Assembly (NCBI RefSeq): GCF_001006005.1
Contig: NZ_CP011254.1
Location: 2,232,001 to 2,296,000, forward strand
Reading direction: 5' to 3'
Source of the DNA: Serratia fonticola
Lineage (GTDB): Bacteria; Pseudomonadota; Gammaproteobacteria; Enterobacterales; Enterobacteriaceae
DNA: 64,000 nt
The position numbers were made by a program, and so were the translations under genes. Below the pieces are notes generated by a model. That model was not told the origin of the DNA, did no database searches, and worked only from the letters and a program-made list of their open reading frames with translations. This document shows positions 38,050 through 47,405 of this stretch, piece by piece; within the stretch, counting starts at the first letter, position 1; the number at the start of each line of letters is the position of its first letter.

Positions 38050-39519
38050 ATGGCAATCCAGGTAAAAAACAACATCCAGTGGGTCGGACAGCGTGATTGG
38101 GAAGTGCGTGATTTTCACGGTACGGAATATAAGACCCTGAAGGGCAGCAGCTATAACAGCTATCTGATCCGTGAGGAAAAAACGGTATTGATCGATACGG
38201 TGGATCACAAATTCAGCCGCGAGTTTGTACAAAATCTGTCGGCGGAGATCGATCTGCAAACGCTGGACTACATCATTATCAACCATGCAGAAGAAGACCA
38301 TGCCGGTGCGCTTAGCGAACTCATGGTACAGATCCCCAATACGCCGATTTACTGTACCGAAAACGGCATTGATTCCATTAATGGCCATCATCACCATCCC
38401 GAGTGGAATTTCCACGTGGTACATACCGGTGATAGCCTGGATATCGGTAACGGCAAACAGCTTATCTTTGTTGAAACCCCGATGCTGCACTGGCCAGACA
38501 GTATGATGACCTATATTACCGGCGATGCGGTGCTGTTCAGCAACGACGCTTTTGGCCAGCACTATTGTGATGAGCATCTGTTCAACGACGAGGTTGACCA
38601 GAACGAACTGTTTGAGCAGTGCCAACGCTATTACGCCAATATCCTGACCCCCTTCAGCCGCTTGGTCACACCTAAGATCACTGAAATCCTTGGGTTTAAT
38701 CTGCCGGTAGATATGATTGCCACTTCGCATGGCGTGGTGTGGCGCGATAACCCCACGCAAATTGTGCAACGCTATCTGGAATGGGCGGCCGATTATCAGG
38801 AAGACCGCATCACCATTTTCTACGACACCATGTCGAATAATACGCGCATGATGGCGGATGCCATTGCTCAGGGGATCAACGAAATTGATGCGCGTGTCGC
38901 GGTGAAAATCTTTAACGTGGCGCGCCATGATAAAAACGAGATCCTGACTAACGTCTTCCGCTCCAAAGGTATTTTGGTCGGATCTTCGACCATGAATAAC
39001 GTGATGATGCCGAAGGTGGCCGGGCTGTTGGAAGAGATCACCGGTCTTCGCTTTCGTAACAAAAAAGCCTCGGCCTTTGGCAGCTATGGTTGGAATGGTG
39101 GGGCAGTCGATCGCATCCAGACCCGGTTAATGGACAGCGGTTTTGAAACCACCTTGGCACTAAAAGCAAAATGGCGACCCGATGGCGATACGTTGGAGAT
39201 TTGCCGCCAGCATGGCCGCGATATCGCCCGCCAATGGGCCATTTCTCCCTTGCCAGCAGGTAAGACGGTATCCACGGATACCCCACCTCAAGCTCCATTA
39301 GCCTCAACCACTCCGGCCCCCCTGAGTACTGAAAGCGCCGATTTGGGGCCAAGCATGCAGTGCAGCGTATGCCTGTGGGTTTACGATCCGCAGCAAGGTG
39401 AGCCGATGCAGGATGTCGCTCCAGGAACGGCCTGGCAAAACGTGCCGGACGATTTCCTCTGCCCGAAATGTGCGATGGGGAAAGAGGTCTTTGACGCATT
39501 GAAGCCGGAGGCCAAATGA
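38050..39519 (+). CDS. norV: anaerobic nitric oxide reductase flavorubredoxin NorV
   Basis: Reduces NO to N2O without oxygen. 489 residues: an N-terminal metallo-beta-lactamase-like diiron domain with HAEEDH at 79-84 giving H79, E81, D83 and H84; a flavodoxin domain (about 254-395, starting [12 protein letters not shown]); and a C-terminal rubredoxin with C438, C441, C471 and C474. A Pro/Thr-rich linker joins the last two. The ATG at 38050 begins [13 protein letters not shown] as in E. coli. Four-base overlap with norW. Confidence 0.97.
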   Translation: MAIQVKNNIQWVGQRDWEVRDFHGTEYKTLKGSSYNSYLIREEKTVLIDTVDHKFSREFVQNLSAEIDLQTLDYIIINHAEEDHAGALSELMVQIPNTPIYCTENGIDSINGHHHHPEWNFHVVHTGDSLDIGNGKQLIFVETPMLHWPDSMMTYITGDAVLFSNDAFGQHYCDEHLFNDEVDQNELFEQCQRYYANILTPFSRLVTPKITEILGFNLPVDMIATSHGVVWRDNPTQIVQRYLEWAADYQEDRITIFYDTMSNNTRMMADAIAQGINEIDARVAVKIFNVARHDKNEILTNVFRSKGILVGSSTMNNVMMPKVAGLLEEITGLRFRNKKASAFGSYGWNGGAVDRIQTRLMDSGFETTLALKAKWRPDGDTLEICRQHGRDIARQWAISPLPAGKTVSTDTPPQAPLASTTPAPLSTESADLGPSMQCSVCLWVYDPQQGEPMQDVAPGTAWQNVPDDFLCPKCAMGKEVFDALKPEAK

Positions 39520-40649
39520 ACCACGGTATCCTGATCGTTGGCTCCGGATTTGCGGCCCGCCAGTTGGTTAAAAGCCTGCGCAAGCAAGACGCTAACGTGC
39601 CGATTAGCCTGATTGCTGCGGACAGCTGTGATGAGTACAACAAACCGGAACTGAGCCACGTTGTCAGCCAGAATCAATCAGCGGATGCCTTGACGCGGCA
39701 AACGGCGGGCAGCTTTGCGGAACAGTACCGCGTTACGCTGCATCCGAACATCCGCATCACCGCGGTGGATACCCAGCAAAAAACGGTAAGTAGCGATGAG
39801 CAGTGCTGGCCCTACGATAAGTTGGTGCTGGCCGTGGGTGCCTCGGCAATCGTGCCGTCAGTGCCGGGCCATCAACATATGCTGACGTTGAACAGCCAGC
39901 AGGAATACCGCCGCGGGGAAACGGCGTTGTTACAGGCGCAACAGGTGTTGATCCTGGGCGGTGGACTTATTGGCTGTGAACTGGCCATGGATATGTGCCG
40001 GGCGGGCAAGCGGGTCACGCTAGTCGACAAGGCCTGTAGTTTGATGTCGACGCTGATGCCGGTTGAGGCCAGCAGTGGCTTACAGCAGCGTTTGCAGCAG
40101 ATGGGCGTCGAGCTGGTATTCAACCAACAATTAACAGCTATTGAGCAACGGGAAAATGGCCTACGAGTCACGCTGAGCAATCAGCGTGAGTTGCTGGTGG
40201 ATGCGGTGGTCTCTGCCATTGGGCTACAGCCGAATATTGCCTTGGCACAGCAGGCTAATTTGCAGGTTAACCGGGGCATCTTGGTCGACCGGTGCTTGCA
40301 GACGTCGGCGAAAGACGTTTATGCGCTCGGTGATTGTGCAGAGATCGATGGCCAGCTAATGCCTTTCCTGCTACCCATCCAGTTCAGCGCCATGGCTCTG
40401 GCCAAAAATCTGTTGGGGATGGCCGAGCCAGTGAAATTCCCCGCCATGTTGGTCAAGGTGAAAACGCCTGATCTACCTCTGCACATGGCGGGCGAAACCC
40501 AGCGTCAGGATTTGAGTTGGTCGATCACCGTGGATCCCCAAGGCATGATTGCCAAAGGGATGGATCAACAGCAGCAACTACGGGCATTTATCGTCAGTGA
40601 AGATCATATGAAGCAGGCGTTTGGCCTGTTGAAAGCGCTGAATGCCTGA
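39516..40649 (+). CDS. norW: NADH:flavorubredoxin reductase NorW
   Basis: FAD enzyme that passes electrons from NADH to the rubredoxin domain of NorV. 377 residues with an N-terminal FAD loop ([10 protein letters not shown]), a central NAD loop ([13 protein letters not shown] near 145-157) and the C-terminal FAD segment [11 protein letters not shown] near 266-276. The start overlaps the norV stop as ATGA, so the two products are made together. Confidence 0.96.
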   Translation: MNHGILIVGSGFAARQLVKSLRKQDANVPISLIAADSCDEYNKPELSHVVSQNQSADALTRQTAGSFAEQYRVTLHPNIRITAVDTQQKTVSSDEQCWPYDKLVLAVGASAIVPSVPGHQHMLTLNSQQEYRRGETALLQAQQVLILGGGLIGCELAMDMCRAGKRVTLVDKACSLMSTLMPVEASSGLQQRLQQMGVELVFNQQLTAIEQRENGLRVTLSNQRELLVDAVVSAIGLQPNIALAQQANLQVNRGILVDRCLQTSAKDVYALGDCAEIDGQLMPFLLPIQFSAMALAKNLLGMAEPVKFPAMLVKVKTPDLPLHMAGETQRQDLSWSITVDPQGMIAKGMDQQQQLRAFIVSEDHMKQAFGLLKALNA

Positions 40650-40698
40650 AGGCCATTGCCAGAATATTGCGACACTATTCATCCCCAGGGGGTTAGTC

Positions 40699-41052
40699 AT
40701 GAAATACCGTATACCAGCTGATTACCGACATACACGTTCAACACCGTTCTGGGATCGAGACACGGTTCCGGGTGCCTTACTGACCCATCACAACACCAAA
40801 AAAGGCGTTTATGGCCGGCTTTCCGTGATGCAGGGGGCGGTGAAATATATCGGCTTTAACCACGAGCATGCCACTGAAGCGGAAATTGAAGTGATAATTT
40901 CGGCCGGGCAGTTTGGTATCAGCCCGCCTGAATATTGGCACCGCATTGAGTTATTAACGTCCGATACCTACTTCAATCTGGATTTCTTTGCTGCGCCAGA
41001 TGTGGAGCTGGAGGGTGAGGGATTCGGGCAGGTGGTTAACCGGAAAAGTTGA
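40699..41052 (+). CDS. yeaR: YeaR-like protein (DUF1971, cupin-like)
   Basis: 117 residues matching E. coli YeaR (119 residues): HTRSTPFWDRDTVP near the start, GVYGRLSVMQGAVKYIGF, and FGISPPEYWHRIE followed by TYFNLDFF. The fold is cupin-like. E. coli yeaR is induced by nitrate and nitric oxide but lies far from norVW. Here it follows norW by 49 bases on the same strand, so it is probably cotranscribed under NorR. An AGGGGG site precedes the ATG at 40699; the frame extends upstream into norW without support. Biochemical role unknown. Confidence 0.88.
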   Translation: MKYRIPADYRHTRSTPFWDRDTVPGALLTHHNTKKGVYGRLSVMQGAVKYIGFNHEHATEAEIEVIISAGQFGISPPEYWHRIELLTSDTYFNLDFFAAPDVELEGEGFGQVVNRKS

Positions 41053-41063
41053 AGGGACGTACT

Positions 41064-41088
41064 CAAGCGGGCAGAGGATGCCCGCTTG
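41064..41088. terminator. bidirectional hairpin between yeaR and torD
   Basis: Perfect nine-base arms CAAGCGGGC and GCCCGCTTG around seven bases, located between two convergent operons. T runs are poor on both sides, so efficiency is uncertain. Confidence 0.6.
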
Positions 41089-41097
41089 GTGGCATTG

Positions 41098-41739
41098 TCA
41101 GTGTGGAGATGTGCTGGCATCCAGACGCAGCAGTGCCAGCAGCAAGGTACTCAACGCGGCATAAAAGCCAAAGCCGTCGTGGCGAATACAGCGTTGATTA
41201 AACTCCGGCAACCAGCTCAGGCTTCGGGATAAGACATCATTGCGTAGCTCAAATAACTTCTGGCTCGGTGCCTCGGTTTCCGTTAACGCAAAGTTCAGGC
41301 GGCTCAGCAGCTCTAATATCACCGCTATATGATCTTCCGGCTCGCTAAAGGAGCCGTTGACCTCCATACCCGTCTGCGCCAATAGCGCCTTCATCTGCGC
41401 GCTTTGCTCCTGCTTAAACCGTGAAGATTCCGGCTGATAGCAAGACGCATAGGGCAGCGCGGCGGACTTCTCCGTCATTAGAAACAGCCCGGCAAAATCA
41501 GCAGCCAGCTCTAGCCGGGCATCAGGCCGCTGCTGCAATGCAGCAACCGCCTGATTGAACTGGGTGACCGGTGCTTGCAACGTTGGGGTCTGCTCCAGCA
41601 GCGTCAGCCAGGCGCTGAGCGATGGGCTGGTAAGCTCGGCAAGCTGCGCATCGTCAAGCTCACGGGCAAAGCAGCCAGAGAGCCAGGCGTAGAGGCAGGC
41701 ATAATGCGGTGCGCCAAGTGCTGAACCCTGATTTACCAT
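41098..41739 (-). CDS. torD: TorA-specific chaperone TorD
   Basis: Cytoplasmic chaperone that binds the TorA signal peptide and helps insert the molybdenum cofactor before export. 213 residues, almost all helix. Family segments are YASCYQPESSRFKQEQSAQMKALL near 100-123 and the EPEDHIAVILELL motif near 132-145. Last gene of torCAD, 12 bases after torA. Confidence 0.95.
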   Translation of the reverse strand: MVNQGSALGAPHYACLYAWLSGCFARELDDAQLAELTSPSLSAWLTLLEQTPTLQAPVTQFNQAVAALQQRPDARLELAADFAGLFLMTEKSAALPYASCYQPESSRFKQEQSAQMKALLAQTGMEVNGSFSEPEDHIAVILELLSRLNFALTETEAPSQKLFELRNDVLSRSLSWLPEFNQRCIRHDGFGFYAALSTLLLALLRLDASTSPH

Positions 41740-41751
41740 GTTTGGGACTCC

Positions 41752-44298
41752 TTATTGCGCCGCATTTTCTGCCGTCATCGGCACAAATTCATATTGGGCA
41801 ACCATCTCGATAGGGCCATTAAACGCGGTCACCGGCTCGATCTTACCCTTGAACTTCTCAATCTCGACTAGTGCGGTGTGTGCGCTGGTGGCCTGAGCCA
41901 GATCGGAGGAGCCGATATCCAGGGTCAGCACGTTAGGGTTGCCGTACTTACACAGCGAACCGGCCACGCCACCACGTTCAGGATCATACCAGGCCCCTTC
42001 ATGGATGCGGATCACACCGGGGGCATAGCGATCTGAAACCACGGCACCGGCCAGCACCTGCCCACGCGCGTTGAACACCCGCACAACATCGCCATTGTTG
42101 ATGCCGCGTTCGCGTGCATCCTGCGGGCTGATAAACACCGGCTCTTTACCCGCCACGCTATATTGTGCACGCAGCGTTTCAGATTCACACAGCTGCGAGT
42201 GTAAACGGAAATCCGGGTGGGCAGATTGCAGATGCAGCGGATAGCTGGCCGAAAGCGGCCCACCGTGCGAGCGTTCTGCCTTCTCAAACCACATCGGGTG
42301 GCCCTGGCAATTTTTATAGTTAAGATCGGCAATGCTCTTCGAGTAAATCTCGATCAGGCCACTTGGTGTGCCTAACGGCTCTAAATCCGGGTCTTGGCGG
42401 AAAGCCTGGTGGCGCACAAACATTTCCGGATGGCTGAATTCGAAGTAACCGCTGCCATTCCAATATTCATCAAAGGCAGGCAGAGCGATACCGCGCCCTT
42501 TCCCCTGGCGGGCACCGTCTTGATAGATACGCTTGATCCAGCCCATTTCGTCCAGGCCTTCGGTGAACTCCCGCTCGCGATCGAACAGCTTGCAGAGATC
42601 GCGGAAGATATCGAAGTCATTGCGCGCTTCAAACTGCGGCGGCACCAGTTGCTTCATCGCCATAATGCCGCGGTTGGAGTGGTTACCGAACTGGTCGATA
42701 TCGTTACGTTCAAACTGGGTGGTGGCAGGTAGCACGATGTCGGCAAAGCGGCAGGTGGAGGTCCACTGATTATCAATGGAAATCACGGTTTCCAGCTTCT
42801 GCCAACCGGCGATCATGCGGTTCACCTGCTGGTGGCGGTGGAACGGGTTGGTACCGGCAAACACGCACATCTTCAGCATCGGCAGCTTGACGCGTTTGCC
42901 ATTCCAATCAATCTCTTTGCCCGGCTCCAGCATGGCATCAATAAAGCGGGCGATAGGGATGGTGCTGCTGTAGCCCTTGAAGTCGCCGTTAGCATGGATC
43001 GGTGGCGTGCTAGTGGATCCAGAGAATCCGCTCAGGATCACCCCTTTACGGCTTGGCGTGCCTGCACCGTTATAGTGCCAGCCAAAACCAAAGCCGCCAC
43101 CAGGTAATCCGATCTGGCCGAGCATAGCGGCCAATACCACCGTCATCCATGACCATTGCTCGCCGTGTTGCATACGCTGCACACACCAGCCTGCAATAAT
43201 CTGCGTGCGGTTAGCCGCCATCTGGCGGGCCAACTCCTGAATGGTGTTGGCATCGATACCGCACAGCGCCGAGGCCCATTGGGCGTCTTTGGGCTGGCCG
43301 TCGGTTGTGCCTAACAGGTAAGGGAGGAATTGCTCAAAGCCGACGTAATAGGTGCCGAGGAAGTGGGTATCGTGCAACTTCTCCGTATACAAGGTGTGCG
43401 CCAGGGCAAGCTGCAGCGGCACATCCGTTTGTGGATTCAGGGCGATGTGCTGCACGTGTTCGCGGCCTAAATACTCGTGGGTTGAGGTGACCACTGGGTC
43501 AACGCTGACCACTTTGATTTCGCCGCTGGCCGCCTTGGCTTTTAGCTCGGCGTAGTATTCATAAACGTCATGATCCGGGCACCACCAGTTGGCCTGCTGG
43601 TTTTTCACCAGATCCGAGCCCCAGAACACGACGGTCTTGCTGTTTTGCAGCACCAGCGGCCATGAGGTTTGTTGCTCATAGACTTCCATCGCTCCCACGA
43701 CTCGTGGCAGGATCACCTGGGCCGCGCCCGTGGAGTAGTCGCCGCCGGTGCCAACCGATTCCCCGTGCAGGGATAATGCCCGGGCCAGCATACCGGAGGC
43801 ATTGTGGAGCATGCCGGTCGATTGCCAACCGGTGCCAGAGAGCAGGGCCGAAGGGCCGTAGGTTTTTTGTACCCGCTCGAGTTCCTGATAGAACAGGTTA
43901 AGTGCTTCATCCCAGGTGACGCGCACGAAACGGTTGTCGCCGCGCTGCGTGGTGTCGCTCAAATGGCGCTTGCGCATCCAGTCAATCCGCACCATCGGAT
44001 AACGAATACGTGCGGTACCGTGAACGTGATCGGGCAGGCCCGCAATCATCTTCGAGGGATACTTATCCATCTCGAACGGCTTGGCGGCGACAAAGCGCCC
44101 GTCCATCACCGTGGCGCGGATGGCCCCCCAGTGTGAGCCGGTCAACAGCCCTTCTTGCAGGCCGCTACCGGCACTGCCCTGAGCCAGTGCGTTTTTCGGC
44201 ATCAGCAGTGATGGGCCAATCATGCCAATGGCGGTCAACCCGCCCAGTTGAGTCAGGAAACGACGGCGGGACAAGCTGATCGTTGGTGATGTTTTCAT
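41752..44298 (-). CDS. torA: trimethylamine N-oxide reductase TorA
   Basis: Periplasmic molybdoenzyme that reduces TMAO to trimethylamine as terminal electron acceptor. 848 residues, the same as E. coli. The Tat signal reads SLSRRRFLTQLGG with the twin arginines among R11-R13, cut after PKNALA. The molybdopterin fold of the DMSO reductase family follows (TGWQSTGMLHNASG, FGFGWHYNGAGTPSRKG). The ATG at 44298 is preceded by GGGAG; the open frame above it overlaps torC. Receives electrons from TorC. Confidence 0.97.
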   Translation of the reverse strand: MKTSPTISLSRRRFLTQLGGLTAIGMIGPSLLMPKNALAQGSAGSGLQEGLLTGSHWGAIRATVMDGRFVAAKPFEMDKYPSKMIAGLPDHVHGTARIRYPMVRIDWMRKRHLSDTTQRGDNRFVRVTWDEALNLFYQELERVQKTYGPSALLSGTGWQSTGMLHNASGMLARALSLHGESVGTGGDYSTGAAQVILPRVVGAMEVYEQQTSWPLVLQNSKTVVFWGSDLVKNQQANWWCPDHDVYEYYAELKAKAASGEIKVVSVDPVVTSTHEYLGREHVQHIALNPQTDVPLQLALAHTLYTEKLHDTHFLGTYYVGFEQFLPYLLGTTDGQPKDAQWASALCGIDANTIQELARQMAANRTQIIAGWCVQRMQHGEQWSWMTVVLAAMLGQIGLPGGGFGFGWHYNGAGTPSRKGVILSGFSGSTSTPPIHANGDFKGYSSTIPIARFIDAMLEPGKEIDWNGKRVKLPMLKMCVFAGTNPFHRHQQVNRMIAGWQKLETVISIDNQWTSTCRFADIVLPATTQFERNDIDQFGNHSNRGIMAMKQLVPPQFEARNDFDIFRDLCKLFDREREFTEGLDEMGWIKRIYQDGARQGKGRGIALPAFDEYWNGSGYFEFSHPEMFVRHQAFRQDPDLEPLGTPSGLIEIYSKSIADLNYKNCQGHPMWFEKAERSHGGPLSASYPLHLQSAHPDFRLHSQLCESETLRAQYSVAGKEPVFISPQDARERGINNGDVVRVFNARGQVLAGAVVSDRYAPGVIRIHEGAWYDPERGGVAGSLCKYGNPNVLTLDIGSSDLAQATSAHTALVEIEKFKGKIEPVTAFNGPIEMVAQYEFVPMTAENAAQ

Positions 44299-44311
44299 TG
44301 TGCATTCTCCC

Positions 44312-45475
44312 TTAGTGTTTCTGCTCGGCGCCACCGGTATCGGACGCATTCATCTGCAAGTATTTCAGCAAGGTACGTTCTTCACGTTTATCCAGGCTGG
44401 TAAAGCCAATCATGCCGTTCAAGGTGCCGATCCAACCGTTGGCATCAAAGTGCGCGATCTCCGGTGCGCCGTGGCACTGGTTACAGGTGCCGTTATACAG
44501 GGCGGCGGTATAGGCCCAGATTGGCTTGATATCGTTGACCAGATCGCCTTTCTGCACCCAGGCGGAGGTTTGCAGCTTGCTCCATTCCACGCCGGTGCCG
44601 GCTACCGTGGTTTTCTCCAGCGTTTTGGCCTGCTTTTGTACCTCATCACGGATTGAGGAGACAAAAATACGCTTGCCTGGCAGCAGTGACAGTACGCGCT
44701 GACGGCCAGTGGTTTCCGTCCAGCCGACGATTTGCACTTCCAGCCAATCGCCATCACGTTTCAACACCGTGACTTCAGAGGCTGGCAGCAGAGAACCGGC
44801 AGGCTCTTTATCGCCTTTGGCCGCGTAGATGGGTTTCATATCCAGGGTGTAGAGCGTGCTGCCATCGCTGTTTGCGTCGGCTGTATGGCGCAGATCTTCA
44901 AACTGTTTGCGAAAGCCGCTGCTCATGTCTGGCAGTTGGTGGGCAATCCCCTTATGGCAATCGACACAGGACTGGTTGTCCTTGGCCGCAATACTCATCT
45001 GCTTAGCGGCTTCCGGATGCTGCTTGGTGTGTTCCATCGCGTCATAGTTATGGCAGGAGCGACAACCGGCAGAGTTGTTATCTTTCATGCGTTTCCATTC
45101 GCGCTCGGCCAGTTCGGCCCGCTTGGCTTCGAATTTCTCTGGCGTATCGATCGAGTGGGCGATAAAGGTTTGGTAAATATCGTTGGCCGCTTCCATCTTG
45201 CGCCACAGCATGCCGGGCAAATCCGGCGGAATGTGGCAGTCATGGCATTCTGCGCGCACGCCGGAGGCGTTCTTGAAGTGAACAGACTGTTTGTATTCTT
45301 GGTACACTGGCTGCATAGAGTGGCAACTGACGCAGAACTCGGTGGTGCTGGTCATCTTGATGCCGGCGTGCGGCACGATGATGAGCGCTAACCCGAGAAT
45401 GCAGCCGATGCCAACCAACGCCAGCACCGACCATTTGGCGCTGGGCCGCGTCAATTTCCGCCAAAGCTTGCTCAT
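44312..45475 (-). CDS. torC: pentaheme c-type cytochrome TorC
   Basis: Membrane-anchored NapC/NirT-type cytochrome that carries electrons from menaquinol to TorA. 387 residues with one N-terminal anchor (about 16-36) and five CxxCH heme sites: residues 48-52, 77-81, 138-142, 170-174 and, in the TorC-specific C-terminal domain, 331-335. The apocytochrome C-terminal domain also dampens TorS signalling in E. coli. First gene of torCAD, with AGAAGG before the ATG and four Tor boxes upstream. Confidence 0.97.
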   Translation of the reverse strand: MSKLWRKLTRPSAKWSVLALVGIGCILGLALIIVPHAGIKMTSTTEFCVSCHSMQPVYQEYKQSVHFKNASGVRAECHDCHIPPDLPGMLWRKMEAANDIYQTFIAHSIDTPEKFEAKRAELAEREWKRMKDNNSAGCRSCHNYDAMEHTKQHPEAAKQMSIAAKDNQSCVDCHKGIAHQLPDMSSGFRKQFEDLRHTADANSDGSTLYTLDMKPIYAAKGDKEPAGSLLPASEVTVLKRDGDWLEVQIVGWTETTGRQRVLSLLPGKRIFVSSIRDEVQKQAKTLEKTTVAGTGVEWSKLQTSAWVQKGDLVNDIKPIWAYTAALYNGTCNQCHGAPEIAHFDANGWIGTLNGMIGFTSLDKREERTLLKYLQMNASDTGGAEQKH

Positions 45476-45550
45476 AAAATAGACCTTCTAGTTATTATGG
45501 ATACTCCTTTAGTAGGATAGGGAGTAAATGTGAATAAGGTCACTGGTCGG

Positions 45551-45590
45551 AATGAACGTAATAAGTCAGAATATGAACGAATATGAACAG
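45551..45590 (-). promoter_or_regulatory. four tandem Tor boxes upstream of torC
   Basis: Read leftward, four head-to-tail ten-base units: CTGTTCATAT (45590-45581), TCGTTCATAT (45580-45571), TCTGACTTAT (45570-45561) and TACGTTCATT (45560-45551). The first equals the E. coli TorR decamer; the third is the most diverged. TorR bound here activates torCAD and, because torR begins 21 bases away on the other strand, probably represses its own gene. Confidence 0.9.
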
Positions 45591-45611
45591 ACTAGGGGCG
45601 GGTGCTAACTC

Positions 45612-46307
45612 ATGAGCCATCACATCGTGATTGTGGAAGACGATCCGGTTACGCAGGCACGCTTACGTGATTATTTTGTTCATGAGGGCTACCAGGTGTC
45701 CGTGGCGGAAAGCGGCGTGGGGCTGAAGGAGATCATGCTGCTGCAGCCGGTGGATCTGATTTTGCTGGATATCAATCTGCCCAACGAAAATGGCCTGTTA
45801 TTAACCCGTGCGTTGCGTGAGCGATCTAACGTCGGGATCATTCTGGTTACCGGGCGCAGCGATCAGATCGATCGGATCGTCGGGTTGGAAATGGGGGCCG
45901 ATGACTACGTCACCAAGCCGCTGGAGCTGCGTGAGCTGGTGGTGCGGGTGAAAAACCTGCTGTGGCGGATCGATCTGGCCAACACCCCGGCCAGCAACGT
46001 GCAGCAGGACAACTGCTACCTGTTCGCCGGTTACAGCCTCAACCCTTCCCGCCATACTCTGACTTTTGAAGAGCAGCCGATCCGCCTGACGCGGGCCGAA
46101 TATGAAATGTTGTTGGCATTTGTCACCAACCCAGGCACGGTGCTGAGCCGCGAACGCCTGTTGCGGATGCTGTCGTCCCACCGGGTGGAGCAGCCCGATC
46201 TGCGCACCGTTGACGTGCTGATACGCAGGCTGAGGAACAAACTGAACAGCGAACTGTTCGTCACCCAGCACGGTGAAGGCTACTTCCTAGCCGCCGACGT
46301 TAGCTGA
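45612..46307 (+). CDS. torR: TMAO response regulator TorR
   Basis: OmpR-type regulator, 231 residues. Receiver domain 1-120 with phospho-acceptor D53 (LILLDINLPNENG) and switch lysine in VTKPLELREL; C-terminal winged helix with LTRAEYEMLLAFVTNPG and RTVDVLIRRLRNKL. Phosphorylated by TorS, activates torCAD. Its last 21 bases overlap the end of convergent torT. Confidence 0.97.
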   Translation: MSHHIVIVEDDPVTQARLRDYFVHEGYQVSVAESGVGLKEIMLLQPVDLILLDINLPNENGLLLTRALRERSNVGIILVTGRSDQIDRIVGLEMGADDYVTKPLELRELVVRVKNLLWRIDLANTPASNVQQDNCYLFAGYSLNPSRHTLTFEEQPIRLTRAEYEMLLAFVTNPGTVLSRERLLRMLSSHRVEQPDLRTVDVLIRRLRNKLNSELFVTQHGEGYFLAADVS

Positions 46308-47336
46308 CGGCAACAGATATACGGGCCGAAAACCAAGGGGCGAGAGTGATAGCGCCACCTTTTGGGTGCTGATATTGCCCGGCGTCAGCGTCAGGATCGG
46401 TGGGCTGACATTATTGGCTACCGCCTGATGCTGCAAAACGCGGATCGCCTGATCGATGGCCAACTCGCCTTGTAGCACCATCTGGTCACTGGCGGCCACC
46501 ATGATTTTGTCACGCTTAAGCCCACGATAAACCTGGTGCGACAGATAAAAAGAGACAATCTCCAGCGGCTGCTGCCGATTGCGGTTTTCCCCCATCGCCA
46601 CCTGAGCGGCAATGGCGTTGCCCGCCACCAGATTGATTTGCGGGTGTTGCTCCAGCATGTCTTGCAGTAAATTGCGCTGAATTTCTACGTCATTATCGCC
46701 ATACACCACCTCGACGATGTTGATCGCACTGCCTGCAACGGCGGCGCGAAAACCGGCGATCATTTCGCGGCTGCCACCGGCATCTTTTGGCCCCGGCATC
46801 AGCAACACGTTGAGTGGGCGCTGGGTTGCATGTTCAACCAGATAGCGCCCCGGCTGATAACCCATTTGGAACCAAGGCACTCCCACGCGCACTTTGGTTG
46901 CTGGGTAGCCTAACGCGTTGACTACCTCAATCACCGGGGTGTCGCCAACGGAGGCGGCCAGATCGGGGAACTGCGCCACGCTGCTGCCAAGCAAAATGGC
47001 ATCAGCTCCCCAACGGCGGCATAACGCCAGTTGTTCACGCTGGGTATCGATCTGCGAGTAACCGCTGGCCTCAAAGATTTTCAACGTCACACCAGCACGC
47101 TGTGCTTCTCGCACCATGCCGTAATTGATAGATAACCAGTAAGAGTCTTTCAGGCTGGGGTAGAGCGCACATATTTTCCAACTGCGTTGTGCGTGCAGTG
47201 GGGCCAGGGCGGCAAGCGGCTCAGACTGGCGCTCGTTTAACCAACGCACCAACGGGGCTTTTGAGACGGCCAGCGCTGAAAAGGCGTACAGGCCGCAGAT
47301 GAACAGCAGCAGAAAACGCAGAATCGAGGTTTGCAT
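46287..47336 (-). CDS. torT: periplasmic TMAO-binding sensor protein TorT
   Basis: Periplasmic binding protein of the sugar-binding type that presents TMAO to the sensor domain of TorS. 349 residues with signal peptide MQTSILRFLLLFICGLYAFSALA. WKICALYPSLKDSYWLSINYGMVREA at about 52-77 opens the first lobe and LPGPKDAGGSREMIAGFR near 180-200 the hinge region. Convergent with and overlapping torR; divergent from torS across 69 bases. Confidence 0.94.
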   Translation of the reverse strand: MQTSILRFLLLFICGLYAFSALAVSKAPLVRWLNERQSEPLAALAPLHAQRSWKICALYPSLKDSYWLSINYGMVREAQRAGVTLKIFEASGYSQIDTQREQLALCRRWGADAILLGSSVAQFPDLAASVGDTPVIEVVNALGYPATKVRVGVPWFQMGYQPGRYLVEHATQRPLNVLLMPGPKDAGGSREMIAGFRAAVAGSAINIVEVVYGDNDVEIQRNLLQDMLEQHPQINLVAGNAIAAQVAMGENRNRQQPLEIVSFYLSHQVYRGLKRDKIMVAASDQMVLQGELAIDQAIRVLQHQAVANNVSPPILTLTPGNISTQKVALSLSPLGFRPVYLLPSANVGG

Positions 47337-47405
47337 AATAGCCTCATAGATCGGATGCCTTTATGCTATAGGCTTCGCGGCCGATATTCCATCACCAGGA
47401 CATTT

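Noticed and set aside
37948..38928. 326-codon open frame opposite norV
   Set aside because: Antisense to norV and crosses its sigma-54 promoter; no supporting feature.
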